The notes beneath the pieces were generated by a model. The model was not told the DNA's origin, ran no database searches, and was given only the letters and a program-made list of their open reading frames with translations. Of a DNA stretch of 64,000 bases, positions 27,249 to 35,241 are shown piece by piece. The stretch comes from Lachnospiraceae bacterium (GTDB lineage: Bacteria; Bacillota; Clostridia; Lachnospirales; Lachnospiraceae), in assembly GCA_011960625.1 (NCBI GenBank), contig BLMJ01000224.1:33523-97522 (forward strand). Direction: 5' to 3'. Each line of letters begins with the position of its first letter. Positions within the stretch are counted from its first letter, which is position 1. The translations under genes and the position numbers were made by a program.

Positions 27249-28471
27249 GCAAAACACCTTTTTATGATTTCTATGATCTGTTCCTGTTCCTTTGCCGTCA
27301 TCTTGTTATCGCTAGGAAGACATAACCCCCGCTGAAAGATATCCATCCCTACATCTAATGCTTTTCTCCCTCTTCCATTCCCCTGGCGGGTGACAAATCC
27401 ATTCATCCGGTAAATAGGCTGCATATGCATGGGTTTCCAGATTGGTCGTCCTTCTGCGTTATATTTCCCAAGCATTTCCAAAATCTCAGTGGGACAGCTC
27501 TTCCCTTTTTCACTAATATAAATTGCTTCCTGTTCTCCGCGAATCTGTCTGCACATGGCTTCTGAACGAATTGTCATACATGACAGCCAATAATTTGGCT
27601 CGCTGTTCACCTTATCGAAGGGATTCATTTCGATTGGCAAATCCGTAAGGCCCTTTTGATACCTCTCATAAATCGCCTTCTTCTGCGAGATATGTTCCTC
27701 CAAGTATGGAATCTGTCCTCTGACCACACCTGCAATCACATTACTCATGCGATAGTTATAGCCTAACTCTTCGTGCTGATACCAAGGTGCATTTTCCCTG
27801 GCCTGTGTAGACCATTTTCGCACTTTATCAGCATCCTCCAAAATATCCGTCAGCAACATCCCTCCGGAAGAGCCTGTGATTATCTTATTCCCATTAAATG
27901 AGATACAACTATAAGCTCCGAACTTCCCCGTCTGCCTGCCTTTATAAGCTGCTCCAAAGGACTCTGCCGCATCCTCAATCATCACCGCGCCATGCCGTTC
28001 ACACACTTCCTTCAGCTCATCCATCTTTCCAGGCGTTCCATACAAGTGTGCAAATACAACCACCCTTACCTCTGGATAACATTCAAACGCCTTCTCAAGC
28101 GCCACTGGGTCCATATTCCAGGTATCGTATTCTGTATCAATAAATATTGGTTCTCCGCCCTCATATACCACCGGATTCACTGTGGCATCAAATGTCATAT
28201 CAGAACAAAACACTTTCTCTTTTGGCCGCACTCCCGCCAATTTCACTGCCATATGCAAAGCAGCCGTCCCAGACGATAATGCAACCGCATATTTACACCC
28301 AATCTTTTCACAGGCCATCCGTTCTGCTTCGTTGATATTTTCACCCACAGTAGACATCCAGTTCGTCTCATATGCTTTCCTAATGTACTCCAATTCCGGC
28401 CCATGCATGGTCGGTGAACTAAGCCAGATTTTTGACTCAAACGGACATAGATTTTCTTCCATTCCACTCAT
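27245..28471 (-). CDS. DegT/DnrJ/EryC1 sugar aminotransferase, PglE-like
   Basis: 408 residues. Starts 'WLSSPTMHGPELEYIRKAY', has 'ALSSGTAALHMAVKLAG' (PLP phosphate site), 'VMIEDAAESFGAAYKGRQTG' (Asp) and the Schiff-base lysine in 'CISFNGNKIITGSSGGML'. Matches the PglE group that aminates C4 of UDP-4-keto-6-deoxy-GlcNAc on the way to bacillosamine. The required 4,6-dehydratase (PglF) is not in the window and must be encoded elsewhere if this route is right. ATG 28471 overlaps the LoaP-like stop by 4 bp. Confidence 0.88.
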   Translation of the reverse strand: MSGMEENLCPFESKIWLSSPTMHGPELEYIRKAYETNWMSTVGENINEAERMACEKIGCKYAVALSSGTAALHMAVKLAGVRPKEKVFCSDMTFDATVNPVVYEGGEPIFIDTEYDTWNMDPVALEKAFECYPEVRVVVFAHLYGTPGKMDELKEVCERHGAVMIEDAAESFGAAYKGRQTGKFGAYSCISFNGNKIITGSSGGMLLTDILEDADKVRKWSTQARENAPWYQHEELGYNYRMSNVIAGVVRGQIPYLEEHISQKKAIYERYQKGLTDLPIEMNPFDKVNSEPNYWLSCMTIRSEAMCRQIRGEQEAIYISEKGKSCPTEILEMLGKYNAEGRPIWKPMHMQPIYRMNGFVTRQGNGRGRKALDVGMDIFQRGLCLPSDNKMTAKEQEQIIEIIKRCFA

Positions 28472-28983
28472 ACCTCATCTTCCTTCAACCTAATCCCCAG
28501 ATAAACTTCTCTCTTCCTCCCCAGAAGCTCCTGCTCAATCCACACATACCTCTTGCGCAGCCTCTGCTTCACAATCCGGTCAAAATACACCCCCACCGGA
28601 CCGTCTGCCCGTATAATCTGTCCCTGTGCATCCACCTCCACCAGTGAGCGTCTCACCACATGCTCTCCATCCTGTATACTTCTTAAAAACATTTCCTCAG
28701 CTTCATCTACACAAAAAAACGAGTCCTGTTGATCGCTGAGAAGCTTCGTCAACTTAGGAACCCGTTTTAACTCCAAAAACATCCTCTGCGGCTCTTCTGT
28801 CACCACAAACACATAAGCCGGAAACAACGGATACAAATCAATCTTATATTCTCCACCCACCTTACGGAACCGCTCTCTTCGAATACAGAAACATTCCTCG
28901 TAGTACCCTTTGGGAACAATTCTCTTTATCATGGTGATAAGCTCATCCTCCTCGCCGGTGTGTGTCTGAATCACATACCACAT
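28468..28983 (-). CDS. LoaP/NusG-family transcription antiterminator (second copy)
   Basis: About 171 residues. Starts 'MWYVIQTHTGEEDEL', the NGN-domain signature of specialised NusG paralogues, with 'YPLFPAYVFVVTE' near 68-80 and a C-terminal KOW-like part 'GQIIRADGPVGVYFDRIV' to the end. LoaP-type proteins load on RNA polymerase at an operon leader and suppress termination across long biosynthetic operons. It is second of the polysaccharide transcript and is coupled to the PglE-like gene by a 4-bp overlap. ATG 28983 is preferred, with GAGGTG 6 bp upstream. The housekeeping nusG sits with secE and ribosomal genes in other Firmicutes, so this is an extra copy. Confidence 0.88.
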   Translation of the reverse strand: MWYVIQTHTGEEDELITMIKRIVPKGYYEECFCIRRERFRKVGGEYKIDLYPLFPAYVFVVTEEPQRMFLELKRVPKLTKLLSDQQDSFFCVDEAEEMFLRSIQDGEHVVRRSLVEVDAQGQIIRADGPVGVYFDRIVKQRLRKRYVWIEQELLGRKREVYLGIRLKEDEV

Positions 28984-29187
28984 CAAAATCACCTCATTTT
29001 AGGGTAAGCTTCGCCATATCCACAGCAAAAGCCCTGAATCCCCTCTTCCTCCCGATTTATAGCAAATGAAAACAAAAATCATAGCCCATTACTACAACTT
29101 CGTTTCATGATTTGCCCTGTTTACGTGCCGCTTGTCCTAAAAGCCCGGCCGCTGACACTTTTTGAAAATCTTTTACATCTGGCTTTC

Positions 29188-29703
29188 TCAACTCTTTGCC
29201 ATAATCTCAAGCCCCGTCCACAGCCCTTGGTCCTGATAGATCTGCAATGGGCTGTCTATTCGTGCCATTCTTTTATGACGGTCTATTTTCCGAATCTTAC
29301 ACTCTCTTCCGCAAAGAGGCCCTTCTGTCACAAAGGTCTCCCCGTCCCTGATATACCCTTTCGACATTGCAATACAATGGGTATTTCCTCCCATATCCTC
29401 AAGGAAGTCTCTTTCAGGCTTTAGAAGCTTAAGACTATACATTCCGACGCCCAGTTCCCGAAATACTGCCGTTTCTTTTGCAGCTTTCTCCAACCGTTTC
29501 CTGCTGTCTATCTTTGCGAATACACACCCCTTTAGAAAAGTTTCTTCCTGACAATGCCAGTTCCCGTTATACCGCCTCATTTTTTCAAAAGTAATCAGAA
29601 AAATTTCATCTTTCCCCAAACAACAATACCGTTGCCTAAGTAATTCTGCCGCCTGCTTTTCTTTTCCCTTTTCACAATGCAGTATATACCAGATTAGAAA
29701 CAC
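29188..29703 (-). CDS. LoaP/NusG-like antiterminator (first gene of glycan operon)
   Basis: About 168-171 residues, diverged NusG paralogue: 'IWYILHCEKGKEKQAAELL' (NGN domain), 'TFLKGCVFAKIDSRKRLE' near 55-72, and a KOW-like 'GPLCGRECKIRKIDRHKRMA' at about 128-147. The sister gene begins MWY; here the matching codon is ATC (29694), placed 8 bp after GGGAGG. The only normal start, GTG 29703, overlaps the ribosome site. So initiation is either at that GTG, at AUC, or impaired. Lies at the front of a 20-kb operon with a palindrome immediately upstream of its ribosome site. About 200 bp without a gene separate it from the second copy. Confidence 0.8.
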   Translation of the reverse strand: MFLIWYILHCEKGKEKQAAELLRQRYCCLGKDEIFLITFEKMRRYNGNWHCQEETFLKGCVFAKIDSRKRLEKAAKETAVFRELGVGMYSLKLLKPERDFLEDMGGNTHCIAMSKGYIRDGETFVTEGPLCGRECKIRKIDRHKRMARIDSPLQIYQDQGLWTGLEIMAKS

Positions 29704-29711
29704 CTCCCTAC

Positions 29712-29740
29712 TTTTCGCTGAGTAAGATACTCTGCGAAAA
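29712..29740. repeat. palindrome 1, upstream of the LoaP-like gene
   Basis: Stem TTTTCGC-T-GAGTA, loop AGA, TACTC-T-GCGAAAA: 12 paired bases with one internal T-T mismatch. On the minus strand it ends 3 bp before the TAGGGAGG ribosome region and has no T run, so it is a leader hairpin rather than a terminator. Core matches palindrome 2 at 20 of 21 bases. Confidence 0.8.
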
Positions 29741-29882
29741 TTTTTGATACATTCGCCCTATAAATTATCAGAATAATATAAAATTTAAAAATTTGAATTA
29801 GATAATAATATTTTTTTTAATAATTAGAGCAATAATTATAACCTGCATTTCATACCAAATCCTTCTAAAAGTAATTTAGGTA

Positions 29883-29911
29883 TTGAATTATTTTCTTTAG
29901 ATGGTTATAAT
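29883..29911 (+). promoter_or_regulatory. strong plus-strand promoter ahead of palindrome 2
   Basis: TTGAAT (29883-29888), 17 bp, TATAAT (29906-29911). Transcription would start near 29918 and meet palindrome 2 within about 15 nt, so it either makes a very short RNA or is attenuated before prs. Confidence 0.55.
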
Positions 29912-29929
29912 AGATACGTTATTAAAAGA

Positions 29930-29962
29930 AAAAATCGCAGAGTATCTTACTCTGCGATTTTT
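29930..29962. terminator. palindrome 2, terminator-like hairpin in a divergent region
   Basis: Perfect 15-bp stem (29930-29944 with 29948-29962) around TCT, with A and T runs on both sides, so it looks like an intrinsic terminator on either strand. There is no gene upstream on either strand for it to end, suggesting attenuation, a small RNA, or a mobile repeat end. Core CGCAGAGTATCTTACTC is shared with palindrome 1. Confidence 0.65.
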
Positions 29963-30000
29963 CTATGTTATCAATTATTTTATAAAACTTGCCAATGCTG

Positions 30001-30029
30001 TTGACCATACTCCCACAAAAGTGTTATAA
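30001..30029 (+). promoter_or_regulatory. promoter of prs
   Basis: TTGACC (30001-30006), 17 bp, TTATAA (30024-30029), about 40 bp before the prs start codon. It lies downstream of palindrome 2, so transcripts from here avoid that hairpin. Confidence 0.55.
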
Positions 30030-30070
30030 ATAACTTAGGATTGTATCAACAACACATATAGGAGATTAAA

Positions 30071-31252
30071 ATGCCAAACATCAAATTAATGGAAACGGCG
30101 CTTCCAATCGCGCCACTAAAAATCGCGGCTCTCGATTCCTGTAAGGAGCTTGGGCAAAAAGTAGACCAATACATCGTACAGTTCCGTCAGGACACCCTGC
30201 GGGAATCTCTGGATTCTCCGCTCTTTTCCAGCTACCAACTGGATACCTACCTGGTGGGCTGCCAATGCCCGCGCTTTGGCACTGGGGAAGCCAAAGGCCT
30301 GATTCACGAATCTATCCGCGGTAAAGATCTATTTATCATTGTTGACGTATGCAACCACAGCCTGACTTACACGGTCAACGGACACCCGAACCATATGTCC
30401 CCTGATGATCACTACCAAGACCTAAAACGTATCATCTCGGCAGCCAACGGCAAGGCTCACAGGTTAAATGTAATTATGCCTTTCCTGTACGAGAGCCGCC
30501 AGCACAAACGCACGAAACGGGAATCTTTAGACTGTGCTCTGGCGCTTCAAGAACTAACGGATATGGGTGTGGACAACATCATTACCTTTGACGCCCATGA
30601 TCCCAGGGTGCAAAATTCCATTCCCCTCCACGGTTTCGACAGCTTCAACCCGCCATATCAGTTCATCAAGGCCCTGCTGCGCGCGGAGCCTAATCTGGTA
30701 GTAGATAAAGACCACCTGATGATCGTAAGCCCTGACGAGGGCGCTATGCATCGTGCCATCTATTTTTCCAACGTAACTGGCGTGAACATGGGGATGTTCT
30801 ACAAACGCCGGGATTATTCCACTATTGTAAAGGGAAAGAATCCGATTGTTGCACATGAATTTTTGGGGGATGATATTCACGGAAAGGATGTAATCATTGT
30901 AGATGATATGATTTCTTCCGGGGAAAGTATGCTGGATGTGGCCAAGCAGATCAAGGAGCGCGGCGCAAACCGTGTGTTTGTCTGCACCACCTTCGGACTG
31001 TTCACAGAGGGCTTCGGAATCTTTGATGATTATTACAATAGAGGCTATATTGACCGTGTTATCACCACCAACCTGACCTACCTTCCGGCGGAAGCCTATG
31101 AAAAGCCATACTTTGTGGTTGCTGACATGAGCAAGTTCATCGCGCTGATCATAGATTCCATGAACCACGATATTACTATCGGAAAGGTCTTGAATCCGAC
31201 AGATAAGATTCATGCGTTATTGAAGCAACACAACGAGGCATGTAGGAAATAA
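30071..31252 (+). CDS. prs: ribose-phosphate pyrophosphokinase (long clostridial form)
   Basis: 393 residues, about 75 longer than the usual 315-residue enzyme, with extra N-terminal and internal sequence. Makes PRPP from ribose 5-phosphate and ATP. Visible signatures: 'LNVIMPFLYESRQHKRTKRE' in the ATP-loop region, 'ITFDAHDPRVQNSIP' for the divalent-cation site, and the PRPP-binding loop 'DVIIVDDMISSGESMLDVA' near 275-293. The long form is seen in Clostridia. Ribosome site GGAGATTAAA. Single gene with its own promoter and a strong terminator. The product feeds nucleotide, histidine and folate-precursor (via GTP) synthesis. Confidence 0.93.
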   Translation: MPNIKLMETALPIAPLKIAALDSCKELGQKVDQYIVQFRQDTLRESLDSPLFSSYQLDTYLVGCQCPRFGTGEAKGLIHESIRGKDLFIIVDVCNHSLTYTVNGHPNHMSPDDHYQDLKRIISAANGKAHRLNVIMPFLYESRQHKRTKRESLDCALALQELTDMGVDNIITFDAHDPRVQNSIPLHGFDSFNPPYQFIKALLRAEPNLVVDKDHLMIVSPDEGAMHRAIYFSNVTGVNMGMFYKRRDYSTIVKGKNPIVAHEFLGDDIHGKDVIIVDDMISSGESMLDVAKQIKERGANRVFVCTTFGLFTEGFGIFDDYYNRGYIDRVITTNLTYLPAEAYEKPYFVVADMSKFIALIIDSMNHDITIGKVLNPTDKIHALLKQHNEACRK

Positions 31253-31272
31253 ATATCCGGACTGCTTCTAAC

Positions 31273-31326
31273 AAGGGCTGCCGCAAAATCGGATGTATCC
31301 CATTTTGCGGCAGCCCTTCCTTTTTG
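31273..31326. terminator. strong terminator after prs
   Basis: Perfect 17-bp stem (31273-31289 with 31302-31318) with a 12-nt loop, followed by CCTTTTT on the plus strand. It separates prs from the convergent deacetylase gene (stop at 31345) and may serve both. Confidence 0.85.
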
Positions 31327-31344
31327 TATATTGGATTGTACTTT

Positions 31345-32796
31345 CTAAAAATTCGTATATTTTTCGCCGTTCTGCATCCGGATCCCTTTTGCGGCAGCCA
31401 TCTCGGACACTGTCACTAACTGGAAGCCCTTCTCAATCAGCTTCGGTATCAATACGATAGCTGCATCCACGCTCTCTGTATGGATGTCATGCATCAGAAT
31501 AATATCGCCGTCCTTTGCTTTCTCCATAACGTTATCAATCGTTGTCTGCGCGTTCCTTGTCTTCCAGTCCAGAGTATCTATATTCCAGAGTATCAGCGGC
31601 ATTCCGGCTACGGACTTCAACGTGCTTCCAATGGCCCCATATGGAGGACGCAGTACGGAAGCCGCCAGGCCCGCCGCATCCTTTAAATTCTGGTTCGTGC
31701 GGTCAATCTGGTCGCGGATTCCTGCCGCGTCCATCTTAGAAAGATCAGGGTGGTCGAAAGAATGGCTTCCAAGCTCACAGCCAATCTCTTTCATCCGCTT
31801 CACTTCATTCTGATACCTCGGCACGTTCTTCCCCTGCATAAAGAAGGTCGCATGGGCATGGTTCGCTGCCAAAGTCTCTAAAAGCTCACCGGTCCGCTGC
31901 CCTGGTCCGTCGTCAAAGGTCAGCGCAACCATAGGTCTGGAAGGATCTACATTACTGTCCTCCGTAGACTGAAGCACTCCTTCCTTGTCAAATGAGCACT
32001 TTGCCATCCCTATGTAAAGCTCGCCCCTGGCCATCTTTCCTTCCTGGTCAAAGTAGTATGTTTTCTCCTCAATATCCTTCCAGCCGGTGGCCATACGGCC
32101 ATCTTCCTCCAGATAGTACCTGGAATCCTCCACATCCACCCAGCCGGTCTTACGGACACCGTCACTATCCATATAATATCTGACGCCCTCTACCTCTGCC
32201 CAGCCAGTCACTTTATTGCCGTCTCCGTCAAAATAATAGGTGTTCCCCTTAGAAACTATGAACTCGTTGGTGACATAGCTTCCATCGTGGCGTTTGAAAC
32301 GAGAACCGTCCCAATCTCCGGCTGCGTTCTTCACCGTAAGCATTGCATCCAGCGTATCAACTCTTACAAGCCCCATCCATTCCTTTCCAAGCGACGCCTT
32401 AATCTCGTCCGAAAGTTTCAGATGCATCGGATATTCTCCCTCTGCAGTAGTATCCGCCTCACATTCCACCGTATAGCCCTTGCCGCTCTCAAAATCTTTC
32501 AACAGGTCAGCCGCCGTGTAGCCGGACGCCCCGTCTAAGATTGTCTCTTCATTCCCAACAAGCTCCCCCTCTAACCCGAACTGCGGAAGCTCTTCTCCCT
32601 GTAAGATAGACGCCTCCTTTAACTTAAGGTAGAGAGACGCCCCCTGTCTGGAAGCAGTTGCCGTGGTTAAGAAAAAAAGAGGCAGCACACTAATCAGCAA
32701 AAGAGTAAGAATGCGCAGACACATCCTCACTCTCCTCACCTTCTTAATTCTCTTCTCCTTTAGTAATCTTCGCTCCTCGCTTCTATCATTCGTCAT
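31345..32796 (-). CDS. membrane-anchored polysaccharide deacetylase with cell-wall-binding repeats
   Basis: 483 residues. A basic cytoplasmic start leads into one membrane anchor (about 26-48). After a 120-residue region of unknown fold come four glucan/choline-binding-like repeats of about 20 residues (about 185-272), e.g. 'TGWAEVEGVRYYMDSDG' and 'TGWKDIEEKTYYFDQEGK'. The NodB deacetylase domain fills 287-475 with 'ALTFDDGPG' (D295, D296), the metal histidines H345 and H349 in 'GSHSFDHPDL', 'LRPPYGAIG' and 'LWNIDTLDW', 'ILMHDIH'. It likely removes acetyl groups from peptidoglycan or another wall glycan outside the cell. Monocistronic, with a good promoter. Confidence 0.92.
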   Translation of the reverse strand: MTNDRSEERRLLKEKRIKKVRRVRMCLRILTLLLISVLPLFFLTTATASRQGASLYLKLKEASILQGEELPQFGLEGELVGNEETILDGASGYTAADLLKDFESGKGYTVECEADTTAEGEYPMHLKLSDEIKASLGKEWMGLVRVDTLDAMLTVKNAAGDWDGSRFKRHDGSYVTNEFIVSKGNTYYFDGDGNKVTGWAEVEGVRYYMDSDGVRKTGWVDVEDSRYYLEEDGRMATGWKDIEEKTYYFDQEGKMARGELYIGMAKCSFDKEGVLQSTEDSNVDPSRPMVALTFDDGPGQRTGELLETLAANHAHATFFMQGKNVPRYQNEVKRMKEIGCELGSHSFDHPDLSKMDAAGIRDQIDRTNQNLKDAAGLAASVLRPPYGAIGSTLKSVAGMPLILWNIDTLDWKTRNAQTTIDNVMEKAKDGDIILMHDIHTESVDAAIVLIPKLIEKGFQLVTVSEMAAAKGIRMQNGEKYTNF

Positions 32797-32873
32797 TTCT
32801 TACATCTCCCCCGTATATCCAGCCAATCCCTCATGTCATGAACGGAAACTTTAATTCTTTAGTTCCTTAGCTG

Positions 32874-32902
32874 AGTATACAGGAAATCTAAAAGCAATTC
32901 AA
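32874..32902 (-). promoter_or_regulatory. promoter of the polysaccharide deacetylase gene
   Basis: Minus strand TTGAAT (32902-32897), 17 bp, TATACT (32879-32874), about 78 bp before ATG 32796. Confidence 0.65.
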
Positions 32903-32944
32903 TAAAGATTATGTTAAGAATATTTAATTATTCTTTAATATTTC

Positions 32945-34108
32945 CTACTTGATAACCCGGACACGCAAAACCTCTTTCACCTGCCCAAGCTCTTCTGCCA
33001 AACTATCCGATATTGGACTGTCTATATCAATCATCGTATACGCATATTTCCCTTTACTCTTATTCGTCAGATCCGCAATATTCATGTTATCTTCCGCCAG
33101 AATCTTCGTAAACTGCCCAATCATATTCGGTACGTTTCGGTGAAGAAGTAAAATTCTGGTATTCTCTCCCTTGACTCCCATATCACAATTAGGATAATTG
33201 ACCGAATTTTTAATATTTCCATTCTCCAGATAATCCCTTAGCTGCTTAACCGCCATCTTTGCACAGTTATCCTCCGACTCTTCCGTAGAAGCCCCAAGGT
33301 GAGGAATCACAATGGCGCCTTTGACTCCCGCCGTCACAGGCGTAGGGAAATCCGATACATAATGCTTTACATGGCCTGACAAAAGAGCATCCACCATTGC
33401 CTCTTCGTCCACCAGCACATCCCTTGCAAAATTCAGCACCACAACACCCTTTTTCATAAGGCTAATGGCGTTCTTATCAATCATTCTCTTCGTCTGCTCC
33501 ATTGCAGGGACATGAATCGTAATATAGTCACAATCCCGATACAGCTCATCCAACGACTTGGCATGATGGATGCTTCTTGACAGCCTCCACGCCGAATCTA
33601 CAGACACATAGGGATCATGACCATACACATCCATGCCAAGATTGGTTGCAGCGTTGGCCACCAGCACGCCAATGGCGCCTAAACCGATAACCCCCAGTTT
33701 CTTGCCCTCTAATTCACAGCCGGCAAACGCTTTCTTGGCCTTCTCAGCATCCTTTGCAATATTGCCGTCCTCCTCATTCTCCTGTACCCAGTTTATGCCG
33801 CCAATAATATCGCGGGAGGCGAGTAACATACCTGCAATAACCAGCTCCTTTACTCCATTGGCATTGGCTCCCGGCGTATTGAAGACAACGATTCCCTCCT
33901 CCGCGCATCTGTCAAGGGGAATATTGTTGACTCCTGCTCCTGCCCTTGCAATAACCTTTAGGTTTGCCGAAAACTCCATATCGTGCATGACTGTACTTCT
34001 TACCAGCACCGCCTCCGCCTTCTCCATTGTACCCACCGGAACATATTCTTCTGTCAATTTCTCAAGCCCTACGTCAGAGATTGGATTTAAGCAATAATAT
34101 TTATACAT
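32945..34108 (-). CDS. serA: D-3-phosphoglycerate dehydrogenase
   Basis: 387 residues. NAD-dependent oxidation of 3-phosphoglycerate, first step of serine synthesis. NAD fold 'KLGVIGLGAIGVLVANAA' near 137-154, 'ARAGAGVNNIP', 'LNFARDVLVDEEA' and the catalytic His in 'IVIPHLGASTEESEDN'. A C-terminal ACT domain (about 310-387, 'RILLLHRNVPNMIGQFTKIL') suggests serine feedback. Only 2 bp separate it from serC; it is the last gene of the leuB-ilvD-ilvB-serC-serA operon. Confidence 0.95.
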   Translation of the reverse strand: MYKYYCLNPISDVGLEKLTEEYVPVGTMEKAEAVLVRSTVMHDMEFSANLKVIARAGAGVNNIPLDRCAEEGIVVFNTPGANANGVKELVIAGMLLASRDIIGGINWVQENEEDGNIAKDAEKAKKAFAGCELEGKKLGVIGLGAIGVLVANAATNLGMDVYGHDPYVSVDSAWRLSRSIHHAKSLDELYRDCDYITIHVPAMEQTKRMIDKNAISLMKKGVVVLNFARDVLVDEEAMVDALLSGHVKHYVSDFPTPVTAGVKGAIVIPHLGASTEESEDNCAKMAVKQLRDYLENGNIKNSVNYPNCDMGVKGENTRILLLHRNVPNMIGQFTKILAEDNMNIADLTNKSKGKYAYTMIDIDSPISDSLAEELGQVKEVLRVRVIK

Positions 34109-34110
34109 GA

Positions 34111-35193
34111 TTACAGATTCTCCTCTTCAAACATCTTCATAAACGCCACCAAAGCCTCCACTCCTTGCGTGGGCATAGCATTATAAATACTTGCACGCAT
34201 ACCTCCTACAGTGCGGTGACCTTTCAGGTTCTCGAAGCCTGCCGCCTTCGCCTCTCTGACGAATTTTGCATCCAGCTCTTCATCCCCCGTCACAAAAGGA
34301 ACATTCATCAGCGACCGGTCTTTTGGCTCTACCGTTCCGCAAAACATCCTGCTCGCATCCAGATAATCATAAAGAACCTTAGCCTTCTTCTCATTATACT
34401 CCTTCATGGCCTCAAGACCTCCTTGGCGTTTCAGCCACTGAAACACCTTGCCGCAGATATAAATCCCATATGCCGGAGGCGTATTATAGAGAGAACCTGC
34501 ATCCGCATGGGTCTTATATTTTAACATGGTGGGAGTACCAGGGAGTACCTCGTCCGTGATTAACTCCTTACGGATAATCACAATGACAGTTCCCGCCGGT
34601 CCAATATTCTTCTGCACGCCTCCATAGATGACCCCGTACTTTTTCACATCCACAGGCTCCGACAGAAAACAGGAGGAGACGTCCGCTACTAAGAGTTTTC
34701 CCTTGGTATCCGGCAGTTCTTTAAATTTCGTTCCATATATGGTGTTATTTTCACAAATATAGACATAGTCTGCTTCTTCAGAAATAGGAAGGTTCCTTAG
34801 GTCCGGAATATAAGAAAATGTCTTGTCTGCGGAAGACGCAATGATATTTACCTTGCCATACTTCTTCGCCTCTTCGCTGGCCTTTTTCGCCCACTGTCCG
34901 GTTACGATATAATCTGCCACTCGATTCCTCATCAGGTTCATGGGAATCATTGCAAACTGCTGAGATGCCCCGCCTTGCAGAAACAGCACCTCATAATCCT
35001 CGGGAATTGCCATCAGGTCACGCAAATCGGCTTTTGCCGTATCAATAATCTCCTGAAATGCCTTTGAGCGGTGACTCATCTCCATTACGGACATTCCGGT
35101 TCCTTTATAATCTAACATTTCCTCTGCTGCTTCTATTAACACTTCTTCCGGTAAAACGGCTGGTCCCGCTGAAAAATTGTACACTCTGCTCAT
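34111..35193 (-). CDS. serC: phosphoserine aminotransferase
   Basis: About 360 residues, PLP enzyme of class V. 'VYNFSAGPAVLPEEVL' at the N-terminus, 'LFLQGGASQQFAMIPMNL', and the Schiff-base lysine in 'YGVIYGGVQKNIGPAGT'. Converts 3-phosphohydroxypyruvate to phosphoserine, the step after SerA. ATG 35193 gives the usual family start. Sits between ilvB (48 bp upstream) and serA (2 bp downstream). A phosphoserine phosphatase gene is not in the window. Confidence 0.96.
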   Translation of the reverse strand: MSRVYNFSAGPAVLPEEVLIEAAEEMLDYKGTGMSVMEMSHRSKAFQEIIDTAKADLRDLMAIPEDYEVLFLQGGASQQFAMIPMNLMRNRVADYIVTGQWAKKASEEAKKYGKVNIIASSADKTFSYIPDLRNLPISEEADYVYICENNTIYGTKFKELPDTKGKLLVADVSSCFLSEPVDVKKYGVIYGGVQKNIGPAGTVIVIIRKELITDEVLPGTPTMLKYKTHADAGSLYNTPPAYGIYICGKVFQWLKRQGGLEAMKEYNEKKAKVLYDYLDASRMFCGTVEPKDRSLMNVPFVTGDEELDAKFVREAKAAGFENLKGHRTVGGMRASIYNAMPTQGVEALVAFMKMFEEENL

Positions 35194-35241
35194 ATTCATT
35201 CCTCCACTATTCTTCTATCTCTTCTGCCCTCCAGATAAGCC

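Larger units (their letters stand above)
29704..30070. other. 367-bp AT-rich divergent intergenic region
   Basis: Lies between the first LoaP-like gene (minus) and prs (plus). It contains two near-identical palindromes in opposite orientation (29712-29740 and 29930-29962), two plus-strand promoter-like sequences, and a very AT-rich middle (29760-29830). On the minus strand TTGCTC, 16 bp, TATTAT around 29832-29805 is a weak candidate promoter for the glycan operon. No open reading frame of note is present. Confidence 0.7.

Noticed and set aside
28984..29187. Leader hairpin or small ORF between the two LoaP-like genes
   Set aside because: A short GTGTC/GGCAC stem and a 9-codon frame were seen, but neither has a ribosome site, a T run or enough pairing to support a call.
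30554..31213. 219-codon open frame antisense to prs
   Set aside because: It lies wholly inside prs, which has all family motifs; the antisense frame has no domain and no ribosome site. Shadow of codon bias.
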